Source of the DNA: an uncultured Anaerobutyricum sp.
Lineage (GTDB): Bacteria > Bacillota > Clostridia > Lachnospirales > Lachnospiraceae
Assembly: GCA_934317185.1 (NCBI GenBank)
Contig: CAKREJ010000082.1
Location: 1 to 7,335 of the forward strand
DNA: 7,335 nt
Direction of reading: 5' to 3'
Below the pieces are notes generated by a model, which was not told the DNA's origin, did not search any database, and worked only from the letters and a program-made list of their open reading frames with translations. A program made the translations under genes and the position numbers. This document shows, in pieces, positions 6,989 to 7,335 of the stretch; within the stretch, counting starts at the first letter, position 1, and each line of letters starts with the position of its first letter.

Positions 6989-7335
6989 ATGTTAGCAGAT
7001 TACCATGTACATACAGTGTTTAGCAATGATTCTGTTTATCTGATGGAAGATGTTGTTAAAGATGCGATTTCTTTAGGAATGGAAGATATCTGTTTTACAG
7101 ATCATGTAGATTATGGTCCGTATCGTGACTGGGATGACCCAAGAGGGATTGAATATCGTGCGGGAGAGGAAGGCGAATCGGAATGGGTTGCGCTTACCAA
7201 CGTAGAATATAAAAAATATTTTTCACTAATTGCAGAACTGAAAGAAAAATATAAAGAACAGATTTCAATAAAAGCCGGGTTGGAGTTTGGTGTGCAGACG
7301 CATACCATTCCGGAATATGAGAAGTTATTTGCAAG
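6989..7335 (+). CDS. PHP-domain histidinol-phosphatase-like protein (5' part, cut by window end)
   Basis: Only the first 115 codons are present and the frame is open to the window edge. The start at ATG 6989 follows AAAGGAG (6977-6983) by 5 bases. The protein begins MLADYHVHTVFSNDS, with the PHP metal ligands H6 and H8, then FTDHVD with D38 and H39, and AGLEFG with E99. These are the first metal-binding motifs of the HisJ/HisK-type histidinol-phosphate phosphatases, which dephosphorylate histidinol phosphate in histidine synthesis using a multi-metal centre. Many PHP proteins of this type in Clostridia stand alone outside his operons, as seems the case here, so the true substrate may be another phosphoester. 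The remaining metal ligands lie beyond the window. No terminator separates it from trmK, so the two may be co-transcribed. Confidence 0.85.
   Translation, partial: MLADYHVHTVFSNDSVYLMEDVVKDAISLGMEDICFTDHVDYGPYRDWDDPRGIEYRAGEEGESEWVALTNVEYKKYFSLIAELKEKYKEQISIKAGLEFGVQTHTIPEYEKLFA

Overview
This is an A+T-rich chromosomal window with strong AGGAGG-type ribosome binding sites and typical sigma-A promoter elements. Protein sequences and gene order point to an anaerobic Firmicute, probably Clostridia and most likely a Lachnospiraceae-type gut bacterium; this placement is by family resemblance only. All genes run on the + strand.

Region 1 (1-2590) holds two unusual genes, probably co-transcribed from a promoter at 7-35. 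The first encodes a single 572-residue chain that joins a HAD phosphatase to a Gfo/Idh/MocA oxidoreductase, with a good internal ribosome binding site and ATG at the junction. The second, 29 bases downstream, encodes a 255-residue paralogue of the housekeeping sigma factor. It aligns without gaps to the RpoD encoded in this same window through regions 2 and 3, but it has lost the promoter-melting and -10-reading residues and has no sigma finger and no region 4. It looks like a protein that can dock on core RNA polymerase without recognising promoters.

Region 2 (2591-5876) is the macromolecular synthesis block: a 148-base spacer with an extended -10 promoter, a small palindrome over its -35 and three perfect TATAAT hexamers exactly 24 bases apart; then dnaG (primase); then rpoD (sigma-A), which starts at TTG; then a strong intrinsic terminator.

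Region 3 (5877-7335) has a structured spacer and an extended -10 promoter driving trmK (tRNA adenine-22 N1-methyltransferase), followed by the 5' part of a PHP-family histidinol-phosphatase-like gene that runs off the window.

The order dnaG-rpoD-trmK is ordinary for Firmicutes. The exciting part is the degenerate sigma paralogue beside it, placed where it could tune or compete with the sigma factor made from the next transcription unit. No phage, insertion sequence, CRISPR array, rRNA or tRNA was seen.
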